From Streptomyces sp. NBC_00572 (GTDB lineage Bacteria; Actinomycetota; Actinomycetes; Streptomycetales; Streptomycetaceae): a DNA stretch of 64,000 nt. Both the position numbers and the translations under genes were made by a program. The notes under the pieces are model-generated. The model saw only the letters and a list, made by a program, of their open reading frames with translations. It was not told the origin of the DNA and made no database searches. The stretch is taken from positions 1,798,001 through 1,862,000 of the forward strand of contig NZ_JAPENX010000001.1 in assembly GCF_026341815.1 (NCBI RefSeq). Reading direction: 5' to 3'. Numbering within the stretch: the stretch's first letter is position 1; each line of letters begins with the position of its first letter. Below, in pieces: positions 62,330 through 64,000 of this stretch.

Positions 62330-63010
62330 TCAGCCGCCGAGCGCACCGCCGGCGCCGCCACCCTCGGCGAGCGGGTCGCTCTCCACGTGGATGACGCCGT
62401 AGTCGTACGCGTGCCGGCGGTAGACGACACTCGGCTGCTTCGTGTCGGAGTCGACGAAGAGGTAGAAGTCGTGTCCGACCAGCTCCATCTCGTAGAGAGC
62501 CTGGTCGAGCGTCATCGGTGCGGCCCGGTGGGTCTTCTCGCGGACCACCAGCGGGCCTTCGCCCTGGACTTCGATCGAGCCCATCATCGTGGTGGGCACC
62601 TTGTCGGACTCGTCGGCGACGAGCTGGCCGTCTCCGTTGAGCTGGGCGGCGCCGGGCACCACGTCCCCGACCTCCGCCGCCGAAAGCCTGCCGTTTCCAC
62701 GGCGGGTGTACCGCTTGTCGTGCTGCTTGCGCAGCCGTGCCTCGAGCTTGTCACTGGCGAGGTCGAGCGCCGCGTACGGGTCGGCCGCAGCGGCTTCCGC
62801 CCGGATCACCGGGCCTCGGGAGTGGAGGGTGATCTCCACGCGGTCCGACCTGTCGGCCTGCCGCGGGTTGTGTTCCTTGGACACCTCGACGTCGAGGCTG
62901 ATCACCTTGCCGTCGAGCTTCTGGATCTTCTCCAGCTTCAGCTTCTCGGCCACGTGCTTGCGGAACCGCTCGGGCACCTCGGTCTTGCGGCCCTTGACGA
63001 CGATGTCCAC
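62330..63010 (-). CDS. hpf: Long-form ribosome hibernation promoting factor
   Basis: Protein of 226 residues. The N-terminal domain (about 1-105) is the S30AE/YfiA fold that sits in the mRNA and tRNA path of the 30S subunit (MDIVVKGRKTEVPERFRKHVAEKLKLEKI; LHSRGPVIRAEAAAADPYAALDLASDKLEARL). A ~60-residue linker leads to the C-terminal dimerisation domain (KTHRAAPMTLDQALYEMELVGHDFYLFVDSDTKQPSVVYRRHAYDYGVI) that joins 70S ribosomes into 100S dimers. The GTG start at 63010 has CGGAG 6 nt upstream. Its position between a ComF-like gene and secA is conserved in mycobacteria too. Confidence 0.94.
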   Translation of the reverse strand: MDIVVKGRKTEVPERFRKHVAEKLKLEKIQKLDGKVISLDVEVSKEHNPRQADRSDRVEITLHSRGPVIRAEAAAADPYAALDLASDKLEARLRKQHDKRYTRRGNGRLSAAEVGDVVPGAAQLNGDGQLVADESDKVPTTMMGSIEVQGEGPLVVREKTHRAAPMTLDQALYEMELVGHDFYLFVDSDTKQPSVVYRRHAYDYGVIHVESDPLAEGGGAGGALGG

Positions 63011-63305
63011 GCAGAACTCCGTTCCCGGATCGCCCTGGTCGGCTCTCTCGGCCGCCGGGCATCTCCCTTTGCACCAGACTCCGGTGGTTACCGGAGCTCG
63101 GACTTGGCGACTTTCACCTCCTCCTCCCCAGTCGACAAGATCCCCACCCCATCGACAAGAGGTTAATTCGCCCTGAACTCCTGTCCTGTAGGCGCAACCA
63201 TGTATTCGGTGAGGCGATGGCTTTCACCATTCCTCACAACCGAACATAGCCCCTTCGGACGGGTGTCGGCACCCGCTACCGCGACATAGCTCCGTTCGAG
63301 TGCTT
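63011..63305. other. Leader/promoter region of hpf
   Basis: About 295 bp. A CTCCGGT-GGTT-ACCGGAG hairpin (63080-63097) lies in the likely leader, 70-87 bp before hpf. The octamer CTTTCACC (GGTGAAAG on the coding strand) occurs three times, at 63112, 63221 and 63303. Two GCTATGT sequences upstream may be -10 elements. No clear stress-sigma consensus was found. Confidence 0.4.
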
Positions 63306-64000
63306 TCACCTCTCACCACCTGCAACGATCCAAGTTCCTGGCGAGTTCCGGTTTATTTCGAACGAGGCGGGAGAGGATGCGATCACAGCCGCTGCCCGCT
63401 GTTCGAATCCGTGCTGCGCCGAACCGTCCGGTAAACCTGCCGGTAACCCGTGCGGTATTCCAGGAATGAACGGAAGGTGTACGGCTCCGAGGGCGCGCGC
63501 CGCCTCCGCCAGCGAGGCTCCCGTGGTCATCAGATCGTCGACGAGCACCACCCTTCCCGCCCCGAGAAGCCGCCCGCCGCCGGGCACGACCTCCAGCGCG
63601 CCGGCGAGGTTGGCGAGCCGTCCGCGCGCTCCGAGCCCCGCCTGGTCCGCCACGTACCGCCGCTGCCGCAGCACGGGCACGACCCGCGCCGACCGTCCCG
63701 CGCTCCGCAGCCGGGCAGCCGCGGCCAGTGCGATCCGGCGCGTCGGATCGTGGCCACGCGCCCGCACGGAGCGCCGCGAGGACGGCACCGGTACAAGGAG
63801 CAGCGGTCGCGCCCCGGGGCCCTCGGTGACCCCGGCAGCGGTCTCCACAGCGGCGGCAAGCGCGCCGCCCAGGGGTCGGGCGAGAGGGAGCGCCCCGCGT
63901 TCCTTGTGGGCGATGAGGAGTTCACGTACGGCATCGGCGTACGGCGCGACTGCATGGACGACGGGCAGCCCGGCCGGCTCGGGCGACGGCCGCACCCTGC
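63306..64000 (-). CDS. ComF-family phosphoribosyltransferase-like protein (5' end outside window)
   Basis: The C-terminal ~230 residues are present; the start lies beyond the right edge. The fold is type I phosphoribosyltransferase, with the PRPP loop VVLVDDLMTTGASLAEAARAL and upstream LLLVPVPSSRRSVRARGHDPTRRIA, the ComF/GntX pattern. Full-length members usually begin with a zinc-ribbon segment, not seen here. The role is probably in nucleotide metabolism or DNA uptake; in most bacteria it is not experimentally defined. The last ~45 residues (AAAVIASSPASFEINRNSPG) are atypical. It precedes hpf on the same strand. Confidence 0.85.
   Translation of the reverse strand, partial: RVRPSPEPAGLPVVHAVAPYADAVRELLIAHKERGALPLARPLGGALAAAVETAAGVTEGPGARPLLLVPVPSSRRSVRARGHDPTRRIALAAAARLRSAGRSARVVPVLRQRRYVADQAGLGARGRLANLAGALEVVPGGGRLLGAGRVVLVDDLMTTGASLAEAARALGAVHLPFIPGIPHGLPAGLPDGSAQHGFEQRAAAVIASSPASFEINRNSPGTWIVAGGER

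Overview
The window is high-GC actinobacterial chromosome, almost certainly Streptomyces. Codons strongly favour G or C at the third position, GTG starts are common, and the gene neighbours (murA-hup-malic enzyme, nnaR-narK, ssrA-smpB, ftsE-ftsX, prfB-pkaB-pkaA, large NAD-glutamate dehydrogenase, secA, long hpf) follow the core order I remember for the Streptomyces coelicolor chromosome, roughly the SCO294x-SCO301x interval. That comparison is from memory, not a search. I see no insertion sequence, prophage, CRISPR array, rRNA or tRNA. The only stable RNA genes are ssrA (tmRNA) and one unidentified structured RNA.

Layout. 1-3524: tail of a type VII (ESX-like) accessory cluster on the minus strand (WXG-type proteins and a mycosin protease). 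3645-8310: three-subunit molybdenum hydroxylase operon (FAD, 2Fe-2S and Moco subunits, each overlapping the next by 4 bp); the Moco subunit lacks residues normally needed for catalysis. 8536-13292: amino-sugar import operon (lipoprotein, two permeases, cytoplasmic GH20 hexosaminidase) behind a repeat-rich control region. 13544-18287: DUF3039, YqgE, murA with a translationally coupled leader peptide, HU and malic enzyme. 18447-18610: structured RNA ending in a terminator ahead of malic enzyme. 18721-26281: HelD-type helicase, nitrate genes nnaR and narK with GlnR-like boxes, a LysR regulator and a divergent MFS transporter. 26412-30383: ssrA, smpB, S41 protease, ftsX, ftsE.

30619-36273: small zinc-ribbon membrane protein, LAETG-anchored surface protein, prfB and Ser/Thr kinases PkaB and PkaA. 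36822-40607: a 1261-residue FHA/FtsK-like protein divergent from pkaA, with a long degenerate repeat inside its ATPase domain. 40731-44338: second sugar ABC operon, one permease carrying an inserted SdrD_B-like domain. 44444-48284: TetR regulator, TagGH-type exporter and a GT87-like membrane protein. 48343-53316: NAD-glutamate dehydrogenase. 53751-64000: DJ-1/PfpI protein, HAD phosphatase, DUF6912- and Rv3235-like proteins, secA, GNAT acetyltransferase, AlkZ-like DNA glycosylase, orphan LuxR response regulator, hpf and a truncated ComF-type phosphoribosyltransferase.

Themes are cell-envelope construction (murA, ftsEX, TagGH-like export, sortase substrate, secA), nitrogen and carbon supply (nitrate uptake, NAD-GDH, malic enzyme, amino-sugar and sugar importers) and ribosome rescue or hibernation (ssrA, smpB, prfB, hpf). 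The most unusual observations are the murA leader peptide, the RNA upstream of malic enzyme, the repeat inside the FHA/FtsK ATPase, the domain inserted in an ABC permease, and the altered active-site motifs of the molybdenum hydroxylase.
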